Shown here piece by piece: positions 38,614 through 48,679 of a stretch of DNA of 64,000 nucleotides. Source of the DNA: an uncultured Fretibacterium sp. (lineage in GTDB: Bacteria > Synergistota > Synergistia > Synergistales > Aminobacteriaceae); NCBI GenBank assembly GCA_937911045.1, contig CALEPX010000039.1, positions 11,766-75,765 on the forward strand, in the 5' to 3' direction. The stretch's first letter is position 1. Every line of letters starts with the position of its first letter. The position numbers and the translations under genes are program-made. The notes under the pieces are model-generated. The model had not been told where the DNA came from. It worked only from the letters and a program-made list of their open reading frames with translations, and ran no database searches.

Positions 38614-39517
38614 AAATCGCGGGGGATTTGTCTTGTTGAGCGTGCTGATTTTGGGGACGGTCTTGATTTCGTGTGCGACGGCGTTCACATGGTTCGTGAG
38701 GATTCAGGTTCGCAGTCTGGGTCGTCAGCGCGCAAATCTCGAAGCCAGAACTATGGCGCAATTATTCGCGAATAACGTTATAAATCTTTTGGGAGAAATG
38801 TCGAATCAGTTCAAGTCCGATAACCCGACGCAGCGATGGTTTCAGCCGTTCGTGATTAACATGAATGATCTGGGAATTTGGGTTGTTCAGGTCAGACCGC
38901 TTGATGATAAGTTTCCGATTGGGAATTTATTTTTGCCTGACAAGAATACATTGAGGCGCGAATTTTCGAAACCGTGGGAGGAAATGTGGGACAAACTCGG
39001 TCACAGGGAATTAGCAATGCCGGTTTTGGATTTTCTCGACAAGAATGAGAGACCCAGAGTCGGCGGAGTTGAACGCGAGAGTTATATTAACCGTCCGCCG
39101 TTGGATATTTCGGAAATGCTAATCATGAGCGAGGATATTACGCCCGAAATTCTATACGGAGGCAATGGGCACAAAGGTCTGGCGGATTATTGCACGGTTT
39201 TCAGTGACGGCAGAATTAACTTGAATTACGCACCGGTTGAAGTTCTGGAATTGCTGCCCGGACTTGACAGCGGACTTGCTGCACGAATTGTCAGCGATCG
39301 TAAGGACAAGCCACTCGAAAGTTTAGCGGACGTTCAGACTTTGCCCGGAGCTTCACCGAGGACTGCGATTCAGTTGACGAATCTTGTTACGTTTAAGAGC
39401 AGATATTTTGAATTACGCATCGAGAGTTTGCAGACTGGAGACATGCCCGGCGGTGTTGCGTTTAATATAATATTTGACAGAAATTCCAGAAAAATTCTCA
39501 GATGGGAGGAAAGTTAG
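38582..39517 (+). CDS. gspK: T2SS minor pseudopilin GspK
   Basis: 311 aa from ATG 38582. The N-terminus has GGFVLLSVLILGTVL, lacking the Glu5 of other pseudopilins, as is normal for GspK. A helix-hairpin-helix region is visible: LNYAPVEVLELLPGLDSGLAARIVSDR and TLPGASPRTAIQL. GspK caps the pseudopilus. It overlaps the gspJ end by 32 nt. Confidence 0.87.
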   Translation: MRSKNLSCCRKNRGGFVLLSVLILGTVLISCATAFTWFVRIQVRSLGRQRANLEARTMAQLFANNVINLLGEMSNQFKSDNPTQRWFQPFVINMNDLGIWVVQVRPLDDKFPIGNLFLPDKNTLRREFSKPWEEMWDKLGHRELAMPVLDFLDKNERPRVGGVERESYINRPPLDISEMLIMSEDITPEILYGGNGHKGLADYCTVFSDGRINLNYAPVEVLELLPGLDSGLAARIVSDRKDKPLESLADVQTLPGASPRTAIQLTNLVTFKSRYFELRIESLQTGDMPGGVAFNIIFDRNSRKILRWEES

Positions 39518-39518
39518 A

Positions 39519-40820
39519 ATAAATATAATCAAGTCAATAATAGCGGCTCTTACCGGTAAACGTTCTGGGAATGCGCTGAATGATTTCACGAACACAGAGT
39601 TCAAACGGGCGATTGAGATTTGGACGGAAGTAGACGGTGAGGAAGTTCGCGAGAAAAGATTGAAGATATTGCTTCCGGCGTCGGGTAACAGGCGCGGAGT
39701 TGTGACACTTGTCCCGATGAAGACGCTTTCACTTGAGGATTTCAAATTCCCGTTCTCGAACTTGATTAAGATCCGTGATGCGTTGAAGCTGCAAGTCATG
39801 CCGTATGCGTCGGCTGGAAATGTCGAGTTATTTCCGGTTGTGATGACAAAGAAGGGCAAAGAATCTGACGGAGTTGTCTGGTACGTTTACCCGGAAGAAT
39901 TATCGTTTCCAAACGGTCTTGATGTCGGGAAAGTTTTGCCGGCACCGCTGCCGTTCGTCTCTCAGCTGAAGATTTATAACGGCTCGGGCGTTACGATGTG
40001 GATCGATGAGAAGAATATCTCGTCGCTTCTGTGGCAGAATAACAGACCGGTCTTGTCGCGTTGGAAGCAGAATCGTGAGCGAAATTCTGACAAAATCGTA
40101 GATAATGAGCTGGCCTGGTATGACGCGTATTGTGAACAGAAGGGGCTTGATCGCGGCGGAAATTTCATAGTGAATGCTTCGAGCAGTGAAGATGATATTT
40201 CGAGCAGTCCTGAGGAAGAACGTGAGAATAATTACGAGTTTTTGAGAATCGTCACGGAAAGTTTTGATATTTGCCCGTGGATTTCGAACATGAATTTGTC
40301 GCGACTGGCTCTCGAAGGTGCGCGTGATTTGGAACGTACGGTGAAATTCTTGACGCGCCTTGCGATAATACTGGCAATAGCAGGAGTTATATCACTTGGC
40401 GGAAGTCTGCTGAATTATTTGCATCTTGGGGACGAGATTTCGAAAGTTCGTGCTCGTTCGGAGGATTTGTATCGCGAAGTTTTTGATAAAGAACACAAGG
40501 GCAGAATCGCGAATCCGGTTGCACTTGCGCGTGACAGAATTGCGTCGGTCACAGGAACTGGCAGTACTGGTCACGGGCTCGATGAAGTTCTTGAGAATTT
40601 AGGCTCGATTTTCACGGACGATGAAAGTTTGCGAAATATTACGATTGATATAATCAGGTATAATTCCGAGGGACTTGATTGCACTGGCTCAGCACCGGAT
40701 ATGACGACGATTTTGAATTTCAGGAAGGCGTGGGAGAATATCGCGGGTCATGTGCAGCTCGATAATACTCAGAGTGTCTCTGGAATCGGATATAGATTCG
40801 ATTTGCGCGTCAGATGGTAA
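39519..40820 (+). CDS. gspL: T2SS assembly protein GspL-like, probable ATA start
   Basis: About 433 aa. A cytoplasmic domain (1-~277) is followed by one transmembrane helix at ~278-300 (LAIILAIAGVISLGGSLL) and a ~130-aa periplasmic part, the GspL topology. Position between GspK and GspM supports the call; sequence identity to the family is weak. The only standard in-frame start is a TTG at 39474 inside gspK and lacking an obvious ribosome site. GGGAGGA at 39504-39510 sits 8 nt before an in-frame ATA at 39519. GspL recruits the GspE ATPase to the inner membrane. Confidence 0.7.
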   Translation: MNIIKSIIAALTGKRSGNALNDFTNTEFKRAIEIWTEVDGEEVREKRLKILLPASGNRRGVVTLVPMKTLSLEDFKFPFSNLIKIRDALKLQVMPYASAGNVELFPVVMTKKGKESDGVVWYVYPEELSFPNGLDVGKVLPAPLPFVSQLKIYNGSGVTMWIDEKNISSLLWQNNRPVLSRWKQNRERNSDKIVDNELAWYDAYCEQKGLDRGGNFIVNASSSEDDISSSPEEERENNYEFLRIVTESFDICPWISNMNLSRLALEGARDLERTVKFLTRLAIILAIAGVISLGGSLLNYLHLGDEISKVRARSEDLYREVFDKEHKGRIANPVALARDRIASVTGTGSTGHGLDEVLENLGSIFTDDESLRNITIDIIRYNSEGLDCTGSAPDMTTILNFRKAWENIAGHVQLDNTQSVSGIGYRFDLRVRW

Positions 40821-40848
40821 TTCAGATGGTAAATAAAGGGGAAAATAC

Positions 40849-41376
40849 ATGGCTATAAATTCGTTTAATCTTGAAACTCTCGTGAATAATTTCGTGAATA
40901 ATGCCAGAAGCGTTTTTCAAGGCGAAGTCTCCGGCTCAGTGAAATTTCTCGTTGCGACACTGGCTGCGTTGACGATTTGGACGGGAGTTTTTATCGTGTC
41001 GGGCTGGAATGCTCAGAGTAATACGAATCTTTTGTCGAATCAGGGACGTTGGCGCACGCTGCTAATTCTTGCTGATGAGTATAGATCGCTTGATGTGAAG
41101 AACGTGAACGTGTCGAGTTCCGGGAATATTGACGTACCCGCGATTTTTGCGCAAGTTTCGGAGCAGATGCAGCTTGGCAGCCGAGTAAATCGAATCGCAC
41201 CTGACGGCAGGAATCAGTCAGTCGAGATAAATAGATTGTATGCTGAGGAATTGACGGAACTTGAAATATTGCTGGCATCACGAGGCGTTAGATTTTTGTC
41301 GGCGGAATTGCGCGCGTTGCCGTCGGGTAATCAGAGATTGTTCACGATTTCGGCTATAATCGGCCCAGTGAGTTGA
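40849..41376 (+). CDS. gspM: T2SS protein GspM-like
   Basis: 175 aa. A short cytoplasmic N-terminus, one transmembrane helix (residues ~31-52, VKFLVATLAALTIWTGVFIV) and a periplasmic domain of ferredoxin-like size. The topology and location after GspL indicate GspM, the GspL partner. AGGGGAA precedes the ATG. Confidence 0.65.
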   Translation: MAINSFNLETLVNNFVNNARSVFQGEVSGSVKFLVATLAALTIWTGVFIVSGWNAQSNTNLLSNQGRWRTLLILADEYRSLDVKNVNVSSSGNIDVPAIFAQVSEQMQLGSRVNRIAPDGRNQSVEINRLYAEELTELEILLASRGVRFLSAELRALPSGNQRLFTISAIIGPVS

Positions 41377-41403
41377 TAATGAGTTGATGATGAGTTGATA
41401 ATC

Positions 41404-41982
41404 ATGAAGAAATATATTTTTGCGATAATAAAAATTCTCGTGTTCGTGATCGGATTCGCAGCCGCGTTTTATTATTTCATGCCGTGGCGTGAGGTCGGAA
41501 ATTTCGCGATGTCTGTTGCGAGTTCACGTCTTGAGAGAAACGGTTTGCGTACGGGCTGGTCAGATGTCGTCGGGGAAGATGGCGGCTTCACGGTTAATAA
41601 TCTCGCGCTGAGAGGCGTTGTGAATGTGTCGTGCGAATCCGTGACGATTAAGCCGAATTTCGCGTCAAGTGTTCTGAGTTTGGCAGGCGTTTGTGAATTG
41701 AGATTTCGCGGCTTGAAGATCATGTTGGGACAGAGCTTTAGTCTTGGAGACGGCAGTGTGTTGTTAAGTGCGTCGCCGAGTGAGATTTTGTTTGAGCAGC
41801 TGAGAACTCGCGGCGGAGATATTATGCTGAACGGCGATGTCGCTATAAATCCGTCGGAGATGAAAATTTCTCGTGCTGAAGCGTCGGTGAATGTTTCTAG
41901 CGCATTGGAAGGAAGTCTCGGAGTGCTGCAAAATTTCCTGCCGCTTGTGAATGAGGGCGGACGTTGGTATTTAAGGAGGTAA
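41404..41982 (+). CDS. gspN: T2SS protein GspN-like
   Basis: 192 aa from ATG 41404; a TTG three codons earlier is less likely. One N-terminal transmembrane helix, then a beta-rich periplasmic part (LRGVVNVSCESVTIKPNFAS; LRFRGLKIMLG) resembling the GspN/AsmA-like fold. It is shorter than proteobacterial GspN (~250 aa). The stop is at 41980-41982, overlapping the ribosome site of the next gene. Confidence 0.6.
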   Translation: MKKYIFAIIKILVFVIGFAAAFYYFMPWREVGNFAMSVASSRLERNGLRTGWSDVVGEDGGFTVNNLALRGVVNVSCESVTIKPNFASSVLSLAGVCELRFRGLKIMLGQSFSLGDGSVLLSASPSEILFEQLRTRGGDIMLNGDVAINPSEMKISRAEASVNVSSALEGSLGVLQNFLPLVNEGGRWYLRR

Positions 41983-41988
41983 TGTGAA

Positions 41989-42891
41989 TTGGAACGTGTG
42001 AAAATGTATTTGTGGCTGTTGATTGTGCCGTTAATATTGGGCTTGACGCTGGGAAGATTGAGCGGAATTGGCTTGGGTTACGGGCTTGATAAATTATCGA
42101 GCAGTTCGAGCGTGACGCAATTATTGTCGCTGAATGAGAAGAAAACCAGCAAGTCCGATGAGAAAAAACAAGGTTACGGTGAATTTCTCGCAGCGAATCC
42201 GTTCAAGATTTCGCCGAAGAATCCTGTCTCGGTCGATACAGCTCCGAAGCAGGTTGTCGAAGAAAAGAAAGTTGAGCCACCGACGACGCTTGATAATGTA
42301 GTTTTGCGCGGCACGCTGCCGAATGTTGGCGCATGGATTGAGGACAAAGGCGCGCTGAAATTGCTTCTGGTCGGCAAGACGTACGAGAAATACAAGATGA
42401 CGAGCGTGAATTATCGTGAAGCAGTTTTCAGGAAGGGTCGCGAAAAAGTTGTGAAGAAAATCGTCTATGGTCCGATTCCGAAAGCTGAAGAAAAGAAAGA
42501 AGAGCCTAAACCGAAACCTGCCGCAGCTCCTGCTAAAGAACCAACGCCTACGGGAAATATTGTTGCAGCAGCTCCGGGCGGTCAAGAAGGAGAAGTTTCC
42601 AGCGAATTGCTTAATCAGCTTGTGCAGAATCCGTTTGACGAGTTGAAGCGTATAAGAATGCGTCCGAATGAGAAATCCGGCGGTCTTGAAGTGCAATGGA
42701 TTCAGAACGAGAGCATATTGAAACGTCTGGGAGTTCAGAAGGGCGATGTTATAAAATCAGTAAATGGCATTCCGTTCACGAACATGGGCGATATTGCAAA
42801 CTCGATAAATTCGCTCATGAACAGTGAGAGATTCGATGTCGAAGTCACGCGCGGCGGAAATGCTACGGCGTTGAGATATGTCGTGCGCTAG
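41989..42891 (+). CDS. gspC: T2SS inner-membrane protein GspC
   Basis: 300 aa. An N-terminal transmembrane helix, a homology region with NPF motif and 'LDNVVLRGTLPNVGAWIEDKG', a Lys/Pro-rich linker, and a C-terminal PDZ domain (~210-298: VQKGDVIKSVNGIPFTNMGD). GspC links the inner-membrane platform to the secretin GspD. TTG start with AAGGAGG 9 nt upstream. The end overlaps gspI by 14 nt. Confidence 0.85.
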   Translation: MERVKMYLWLLIVPLILGLTLGRLSGIGLGYGLDKLSSSSSVTQLLSLNEKKTSKSDEKKQGYGEFLAANPFKISPKNPVSVDTAPKQVVEEKKVEPPTTLDNVVLRGTLPNVGAWIEDKGALKLLLVGKTYEKYKMTSVNYREAVFRKGREKVVKKIVYGPIPKAEEKKEEPKPKPAAAPAKEPTPTGNIVAAAPGGQEGEVSSELLNQLVQNPFDELKRIRMRPNEKSGGLEVQWIQNESILKRLGVQKGDVIKSVNGIPFTNMGDIANSINSLMNSERFDVEVTRGGNATALRYVVR

Positions 42892-43240
42892 AAAATTCCC
42901 GGGCAAAAAACGCGGCTTCACGCTGATGGAAGTTCTCGTTGCAGTCGCGATTACTGGTCTTGTCGTGTCGGCTGGATTCAGGTTGATTGCTATGTCGATG
43001 AAAATGATGGCTGAACTTGAATCCGAACGCAGATTGATGTCAGCGGCGCAAATTATCTGGCTGAGATTCAGGAATGAACGCGATATGACGGACACGGGTT
43101 TTGATGACGAGAATAATATTCGCTGGGAATCTGAGCATGATTCGATCCCGATTGAGGAATGGGAGTTAAAATACAAGAAAGTCCGGATCACACTCGGCGA
43201 TGATAATAGCAGATCGACGTTTATATACGTTGCAGACTAG
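42878..43240 (+). CDS. gspI: T2SS minor pseudopilin GspI-like
   Basis: 120 aa. KKRGFTLMEVLVAVAITGLVVSAG gives the prepilin cleavage site and hydrophobic helix. Small size and acidic C-terminus fit GspI. It overlaps gspC by 14 nt and precedes gspD by 78 nt. Confidence 0.75.
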   Translation: MSCARKFPGKKRGFTLMEVLVAVAITGLVVSAGFRLIAMSMKMMAELESERRLMSAAQIIWLRFRNERDMTDTGFDDENNIRWESEHDSIPIEEWELKYKKVRITLGDDNSRSTFIYVAD

Positions 43241-43318
43241 GCAATTTTAACGATTTTGTAGTATTATTTAGTACGTAGATTAATTAATAATATTTGCAGA
43301 AACGGGGGCTTTGAAATT

Positions 43319-45421
43319 TTGAGAATTAAGCGATTAATATATATCATGATTATATTCGTGTTATTGTTTGTGAGCGTGTTCTCAGGCGATTCGCAAGCAG
43401 CAACACGACGTTCGAGCAGGACAAATACGAATACGAGTAATGCCAACAGAAACACTCCGGCAACTCAGGCGCAATCCGGTTCAGGTGCGGAAATGACGGC
43501 TGAGGACGAGCAGAATTTAATGGACGCAGCAGCAGCTATGAGAAAATCCGGTCTCGTGCAGTTCAATTTCAAGGACATGGATCTCGTGAGATTTATGCGT
43601 TTCATGTCGGAAGTCCTGCAGGAAAATATAATCGTGCCGCCAAATATTAACTCGAAGATAACGATTATATCGCCGCACCCTGTGAATTTGCGTGAAGCAC
43701 GTGAGATAATGCTTTCGACTTTGCAAATGTATAATTTCTCGCTGCAAAACATGGGAAGCTATTCGATCGTGCGTCAGGGCGGAAATAGTCCGTCACCGAA
43801 TGTCTCTCGCGGCAAAAGCGGTCCCGGCTTCGGTGAGGAAACTGTTACGTATATCGTGCCGATTGATTATATTACGGTCGAGAGCGTAATTCCGGCGTTG
43901 CAGCAGTCGTTTGGTCCGGCGTTGATTGTCTTGGCTGTCGGAAATGGCAGGGATATTCTGCTTCAGGGGCGAGCTACGGACGTGAACAAAGGCGTCGAAT
44001 TACTGCGCAAAATGGACACGCCTCAGAGCGCAAGAATGAGCCGAACGTTTGAGATTAAGAACGGAGATCCGGCTACGATTGCAGCCCAGATAAACGCGAT
44101 TGCTCAGACCGGAGGCCCGTTGCAGAACTTGAACGCGATTGCAGATGTCCCGAGTAAGAAAGTGATTCTGGTTGGCAGCCGTTCAGCTTTGGACAGAGCA
44201 GAGAAAATTTTGCATGAATTGGACGTTGCGCCTACGACGAGCGATTTTCACGTTTACAAGCTAAAGCATATTGACGCAACAGCAGCTGCCGAACAAATGA
44301 CGAAGATTCTTGCAGCCTCAGCTACGATAACAGGACAGGACGCTTCGAAAGCTCCGTCAACAGTTGTAGCAGACGTTGCGACGAACAGCTTGATTTTCGC
44401 GGTCACACAAAAGCAATATGATTCGATCCTGAATATTCTCGAAGCGATTGACATTCAGGCTAAGCAGGTTTTGCTGAGAGGCTTCATAGCCGAGATTAAC
44501 GTTACGAATCTTGAGCGCAATGGAATCGACTGGTCAGTATTGGGCGGTCAGGTTTGGGACAGCTTCATGATCGGTGCCGGCGGTCAGTTGGGCGAGGGCA
44601 GCATTCCGTCAACGTTCTCAACTTGGTTCAATGACTTGTCAAAGCGTGAGGAATTGTTGGAGCGTAACGGCTCGACTTATACCGTGACGAATTATCACCC
44701 GATGGCACTGATGTACGCGACGATTGAGATGCTGCGGCGTTATGACAGCGTGAATGTCCTGTCAGTTCCGAGATTGTTATGCACGGATAATAAAGAAAGC
44801 TCGTTCCAGGTTGGACAGGTTATTCCGGTTTTGAAAGGCTCAGCGTCGGATATTAGTAACCCGGGTGCGCTCCAGCAAAATTATGATTACAAAGACACAG
44901 GCTTGACACTGACAGTTACGCCTCATATTCGAAACGGCAATGTTGTAGCACTTGATATTAAGCAGACGACTGAAGACGTTTTGACAGCAGCAGGCTCAGT
45001 TACGCCGATTACGTCAAAGCGCGAAGTTCACACGACTGTCACGGTTGCGGATGGCGAGACGGTAATTCTTGGCGGAATGATAAAAGAGACAGAACGCTCG
45101 TTCAAGCGAAGAGTTCCGGGATTCTCGTATATACCGTTGATTGGCGGACTGTTCCAGAAGTTGTCGAAAGAGAAAGAGAAAGTGGATTTCGTTATATTCC
45201 TGACGCCTCAAATTATCGAGAGTCCGGACGAGTTACGAACAGCTACTCTTGCAGCAACAGGTTTCACGGATATATTATCGCGCTCAAGTGACGTTACGTT
45301 TGACCAATATCTTTTGCCGGGTGCACGCGACGTGATAAACAGTGTTGATATTGGACCGGTTGAATCCGAAGTCGATCGCAGGTTCAGGGAAATTTACAGG
45401 AAGAGCTTGAAGCGCAAATAG
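43319..45421 (+). CDS. gspD: T2SS outer-membrane secretin GspD
   Basis: 700 aa. Signal peptide (ILE-rich, ending DSQA at ~28), an N0 domain (VQFNFKDMDLVRFMRFMSEVL), N1-N3 domains with VDVNKG- and KLKHIDATAAAEQM-type repeats, and the secretin core with VPRLLCTDNKESSFQVGQVIPV and VPGFSYIPLIGGLF. It forms the outer-membrane channel. TTG start; a GGGGGC lies upstream. Confidence 0.93.
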   Translation: MRIKRLIYIMIIFVLLFVSVFSGDSQAATRRSSRTNTNTSNANRNTPATQAQSGSGAEMTAEDEQNLMDAAAAMRKSGLVQFNFKDMDLVRFMRFMSEVLQENIIVPPNINSKITIISPHPVNLREAREIMLSTLQMYNFSLQNMGSYSIVRQGGNSPSPNVSRGKSGPGFGEETVTYIVPIDYITVESVIPALQQSFGPALIVLAVGNGRDILLQGRATDVNKGVELLRKMDTPQSARMSRTFEIKNGDPATIAAQINAIAQTGGPLQNLNAIADVPSKKVILVGSRSALDRAEKILHELDVAPTTSDFHVYKLKHIDATAAAEQMTKILAASATITGQDASKAPSTVVADVATNSLIFAVTQKQYDSILNILEAIDIQAKQVLLRGFIAEINVTNLERNGIDWSVLGGQVWDSFMIGAGGQLGEGSIPSTFSTWFNDLSKREELLERNGSTYTVTNYHPMALMYATIEMLRRYDSVNVLSVPRLLCTDNKESSFQVGQVIPVLKGSASDISNPGALQQNYDYKDTGLTLTVTPHIRNGNVVALDIKQTTEDVLTAAGSVTPITSKREVHTTVTVADGETVILGGMIKETERSFKRRVPGFSYIPLIGGLFQKLSKEKEKVDFVIFLTPQIIESPDELRTATLAATGFTDILSRSSDVTFDQYLLPGARDVINSVDIGPVESEVDRRFREIYRKSLKRK

Positions 45422-45423
45422 CC

Positions 45424-46977
45424 ATGACCGAACAGGAAAATCAAACACAAATTAATTCACAGACTTCACAAGATTCACAAGCTTCACAAGCTTCGAGTTT
45501 GCCACCGTTGCCGGACGCGAAGGAAATTTCCAGTTTATTGCCGAGTGGCATGGGCTTGGATATTCTGCGTCAATCACGAATCGTGCCGCTGCGAATCGAG
45601 GAAGGCGTGTTAATCGTTGGTGCTGTATCGTTTGACGCGCTATCGAAAGCTCAGATGCTGGGAGCTGCGTTGGGATTTCCGGTTGACTTGGAAATTCGCG
45701 ACGAAAAAGAACTCGGCGATTTGATTCACACGCTTTATGATCTGCGCAGTGTCGCCGCTGATGAGGCAGCAAAAAATATCGAGGGCATTGATGATATAGA
45801 CGATCTTTCACGTGAGGATATTCTGAGCGATTCAGTTGACGTTCCGGTTATAAGACTTGTGAACGGATTGTTCGTTGACGCGCTGAAACAGAGAGCTACG
45901 GATATTCACGTTGAGCCTTACGAAGATGAAGTGTTGATTCGCTTCAGGATTGACGGAGTTTTGCACGACAGATTGAGATTGCCAAGATCGAATCAAGCAC
46001 CGCTCACCAGCCGAATCAAAGTCATGTCTCGAATGGATATTGCCGAACACATGGCTCCTCAGGACGGCAGAATCGGGATCACTTTGGGCGATAGAGCTGT
46101 TGACGTTCGTGTTGGACTTGTGCCGACGCAATATGGCGAAAGAATTGCTATGCGTTTGCTCGATAAAGGTCACGGATTGATGACGCTCGAAGATCTCGGA
46201 ATGGAAGAACGCGAAAGATCTATCATGGACGAGTTAATTCACAGACCGCACGGAATGATTTTGTTCACAGGTCCGACCGGTTCAGGAAAATCCACGAGTT
46301 TGTACGCAATTTTGCAGGCGTTGGCACGTCCCGAAGTGAATATCATAACAGTTGAAGATCCTGTTGAGTACGCTTTGCCCGGAGTTGCTCAGATTCAGGT
46401 TAATGAGAAAGCAGGCGTTACGTTTGCAGCAGCGTTGCGATCGATTTTGCGCCAAGACCCGGATATAGTAATGATCGGAGAAATGCGCGATTTTGAGACG
46501 GCTCATATCGGAGTTCAGGCTTCGTTGACGGGACATTTGGTATTATCAACGCTTCACACGAATGATTCGATCAGTGCGATTGTGCGACTTGTTGACATGG
46601 GTATCGAACCGTATTTGGCTGCGAGCTGCATGATTGGCACAGTTGCTCAGAGATTGGCGCGAAGATTATGCCCGTATTGCAGGCGCGAAATAAATCCTCC
46701 AGCAGTGATGGCGAAACAGGGATTGACGAGAGCTTTTGAACCGGTTGGCTGTTCGCATTGTCATAATAACGGCTATCGTGGGCGTGTCGGACTTTATGAG
46801 CAGTTCGTCGTGAACGAGGCTATTCAGGAAGCGTTCGTTGCAGGCGCACCGGCTTCGAAATTACGAGACATTGCGCGTGAAAGCGGCTTCAAAACTCTCT
46901 GGGAAATCGGGCTTTCGGCAGTTCAATCGGGCTTGACATCTCCGGACGAATTGGCGCGTGTCGCAGGGGAGGATTAA
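45424..46977 (+). CDS. gspE: T2SS assembly ATPase GspE
   Basis: 517 aa. The N-terminal domain has LLPSGMGLDILRQSRIVPLRI. The ATPase core has Walker A GPTGSGKSTS, the Asp box (ITVEDPVEY), Walker B QDPDIVMIGEMRD and the His box LSTLHTND. A zinc tetracysteine motif is present (CPYC ... CSHC). It powers pseudopilus assembly on the cytoplasmic face. It starts 2 nt after gspD. Confidence 0.95.
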   Translation: MTEQENQTQINSQTSQDSQASQASSLPPLPDAKEISSLLPSGMGLDILRQSRIVPLRIEEGVLIVGAVSFDALSKAQMLGAALGFPVDLEIRDEKELGDLIHTLYDLRSVAADEAAKNIEGIDDIDDLSREDILSDSVDVPVIRLVNGLFVDALKQRATDIHVEPYEDEVLIRFRIDGVLHDRLRLPRSNQAPLTSRIKVMSRMDIAEHMAPQDGRIGITLGDRAVDVRVGLVPTQYGERIAMRLLDKGHGLMTLEDLGMEERERSIMDELIHRPHGMILFTGPTGSGKSTSLYAILQALARPEVNIITVEDPVEYALPGVAQIQVNEKAGVTFAAALRSILRQDPDIVMIGEMRDFETAHIGVQASLTGHLVLSTLHTNDSISAIVRLVDMGIEPYLAASCMIGTVAQRLARRLCPYCRREINPPAVMAKQGLTRAFEPVGCSHCHNNGYRGRVGLYEQFVVNEAIQEAFVAGAPASKLRDIARESGFKTLWEIGLSAVQSGLTSPDELARVAGED

Positions 46978-46980
46978 GAA

Positions 46981-47040
46981 ATGAAGCAGTTTCAAGAACG
47001 TATGTCAGAGAATATTCAGACAGAGGGCGCAAACAGGTAA
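46981..47040 (+). CDS. 19-codon ORF between gspE and gspF
   Basis: ATG to TAA, MKQFQERMSENIQTEGANR. A strong GGGGAGG lies 7 nt upstream, overlapping the end of gspE, while gspF itself (ATG 47047) has almost no ribosome site. It may act only to couple gspF translation. No family recognised. Confidence 0.4.
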   Translation: MKQFQERMSENIQTEGANR

Positions 47041-47046
47041 ATAATC

Positions 47047-48201
47047 ATGCCATATTTCACATATTCAGGTTATGACGCAAAAGGTAAGAATACTAAAGGG
47101 ACGATTGAAGCTGGCTCTTCAATGCAGGCGGTCGAGAGATTAACTGAGCGCGGTGTTGTCGTTGTCGATGTGAAAGTCGCCGAGGAGAAAAAAGGCAGCT
47201 CAGCTAAGATCAAGTTATTGCCGCTGGAGGGACATATATTTTTCTGCCGGAGTTTGGCAAGTTATCTGAAATCCGGATTGCCTCTCGCCGAAAGTCTGCG
47301 CATAATGTCTAAGCAGGCTCGTGATAAAACTCTCAAACCGGTTCTCGAAAAATTGCTCGCTGAAGTCGAAGGCGGTCGGAAATTTCACACGGCGTTATCT
47401 GAGACAGGCGCGTTTCGGGAAAGTTTGTGGCGAGTTGCTGAGTCGGGTGAACAAAGCGGTTCGTTAATTTCGGTTCTCGAAGAAGCTGCGGATCAATTCA
47501 AGCTCGAAGACGGTCTCAAACGCAAAATTCGCGGCGCAATGACGTACCCGATTGTGATGGCGGTTGTGGGTGTCGGTGTTGTGTCGTTCATGCTGACGTA
47601 TGTTGTGCCGAAAATTTCGGATCTGTTTGAGGATATGCACCAGACTTTACCGTTGCCGACAAGAATTTTGATCGCAATGTCGAGTTTCTTGTCGAATTAC
47701 GGCTTATGGCTTTTGCTCGGGATATTATTATTCGTGCTTTGGCTCAAGAAAACCGGCAGAAAAATTAACATGCCATTCATGCGCGGAATAACTGATCAGC
47801 TTAATCTCGCGTTGGTCATGTCGCATATCAGTACGCTGATTAAATCCGGAATCCCGTTGGTTCAGGCGTTGAAAATGGCTTCGTCAATGGACGTTCTAAA
47901 ACAACGCTGGCTCGATGCTGCTGAAATGGTGAAAGCCGGTCACAGGTTCGACAAAGCTCTCGAAAAAATCGGCATGCCTGAGGAAACTGTCGCGGTGATT
48001 CGTGTCGGCGAAATGGGCGGCGATTTGTCCGGTGCTCTCGATAACGTTTCGAATCAGTGCAGAGAATTTGCGCAATCCCGAATGGAAAAAGTTTCGACGT
48101 TGATGGAACCGATTATGGTCTTGAGTTTGGGAGTTTCGGTCGGATTTATAGTTCTGGCAATATTAACGCCTGTTTTCGATTTGGCAGGTATTGTGCGATA
48201 A
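47047..48201 (+). CDS. gspF: T2SS inner-membrane platform protein GspF
   Basis: 384 aa. Two homologous T2SSF domains with helices at ~180-205 and ~225-245 and a C-terminal one at ~360-380. [19 protein letters not shown] and [21 protein letters not shown] are the domain starts. It opens with [20 protein letters not shown], the classic GspF N-terminus. It lies 6 nt after the small ORF. Confidence 0.94.
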   Translation: MPYFTYSGYDAKGKNTKGTIEAGSSMQAVERLTERGVVVVDVKVAEEKKGSSAKIKLLPLEGHIFFCRSLASYLKSGLPLAESLRIMSKQARDKTLKPVLEKLLAEVEGGRKFHTALSETGAFRESLWRVAESGEQSGSLISVLEEAADQFKLEDGLKRKIRGAMTYPIVMAVVGVGVVSFMLTYVVPKISDLFEDMHQTLPLPTRILIAMSSFLSNYGLWLLLGILLFVLWLKKTGRKINMPFMRGITDQLNLALVMSHISTLIKSGIPLVQALKMASSMDVLKQRWLDAAEMVKAGHRFDKALEKIGMPEETVAVIRVGEMGGDLSGALDNVSNQCREFAQSRMEKVSTLMEPIMVLSLGVSVGFIVLAILTPVFDLAGIVR

Positions 48202-48230
48202 TAAATAATATTTTTCAGGAGGTTATTATT

Positions 48231-48671
48231 ATGAAGATTAGCAGGAAAAAGTTTGTAACAAGATCTCGCAGGGGCTTCACGTTGATCGAGATCATGGTCG
48301 TAGTCGTAATTCTGGGTTTACTTGCAGCGTTGGTCGTGCCAAGAATCGGGCCTCAAGTTGCGGAAGCTCAAAGAACAGCAGCTCAAACACAGATCCGCAG
48401 CATTGAAGACGCTCTCGAAATGTACAGGATGAATAACGGATTCTATCCGTCAACTCAGCAGGGGCTTGAAGCTCTCGTAACTGCTCCGACAACGTCACCA
48501 GTTCCGAAACGCTATCTTGAAGGCGGCTATCTGAAAAAAGTTCCCGAAGATCCTTGGGGCAATCCGTATGTGTATTACAATCGCGACGGAAGGATTCAAG
48601 TCATCAGCTACGGTCCGGACGGTGAAGAAGGCGGCGAAGGTGTGAACGCTGATATTACAAGTGAAGATTAA
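48231..48671 (+). CDS. gspG: T2SS major pseudopilin GspG
   Basis: 146 aa from ATG 48231, 10 nt after [31 protein letters not shown] is the prepilin signal; [32 protein letters not shown] and [10 protein letters not shown] are GspG hallmarks, including the calcium-site region. It is the main subunit of the pseudopilus. Confidence 0.96.
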   Translation: MKISRKKFVTRSRRGFTLIEIMVVVVILGLLAALVVPRIGPQVAEAQRTAAQTQIRSIEDALEMYRMNNGFYPSTQQGLEALVTAPTTSPVPKRYLEGGYLKKVPEDPWGNPYVYYNRDGRIQVISYGPDGEEGGEGVNADITSED

Positions 48672-48679
48672 TATTTAAC

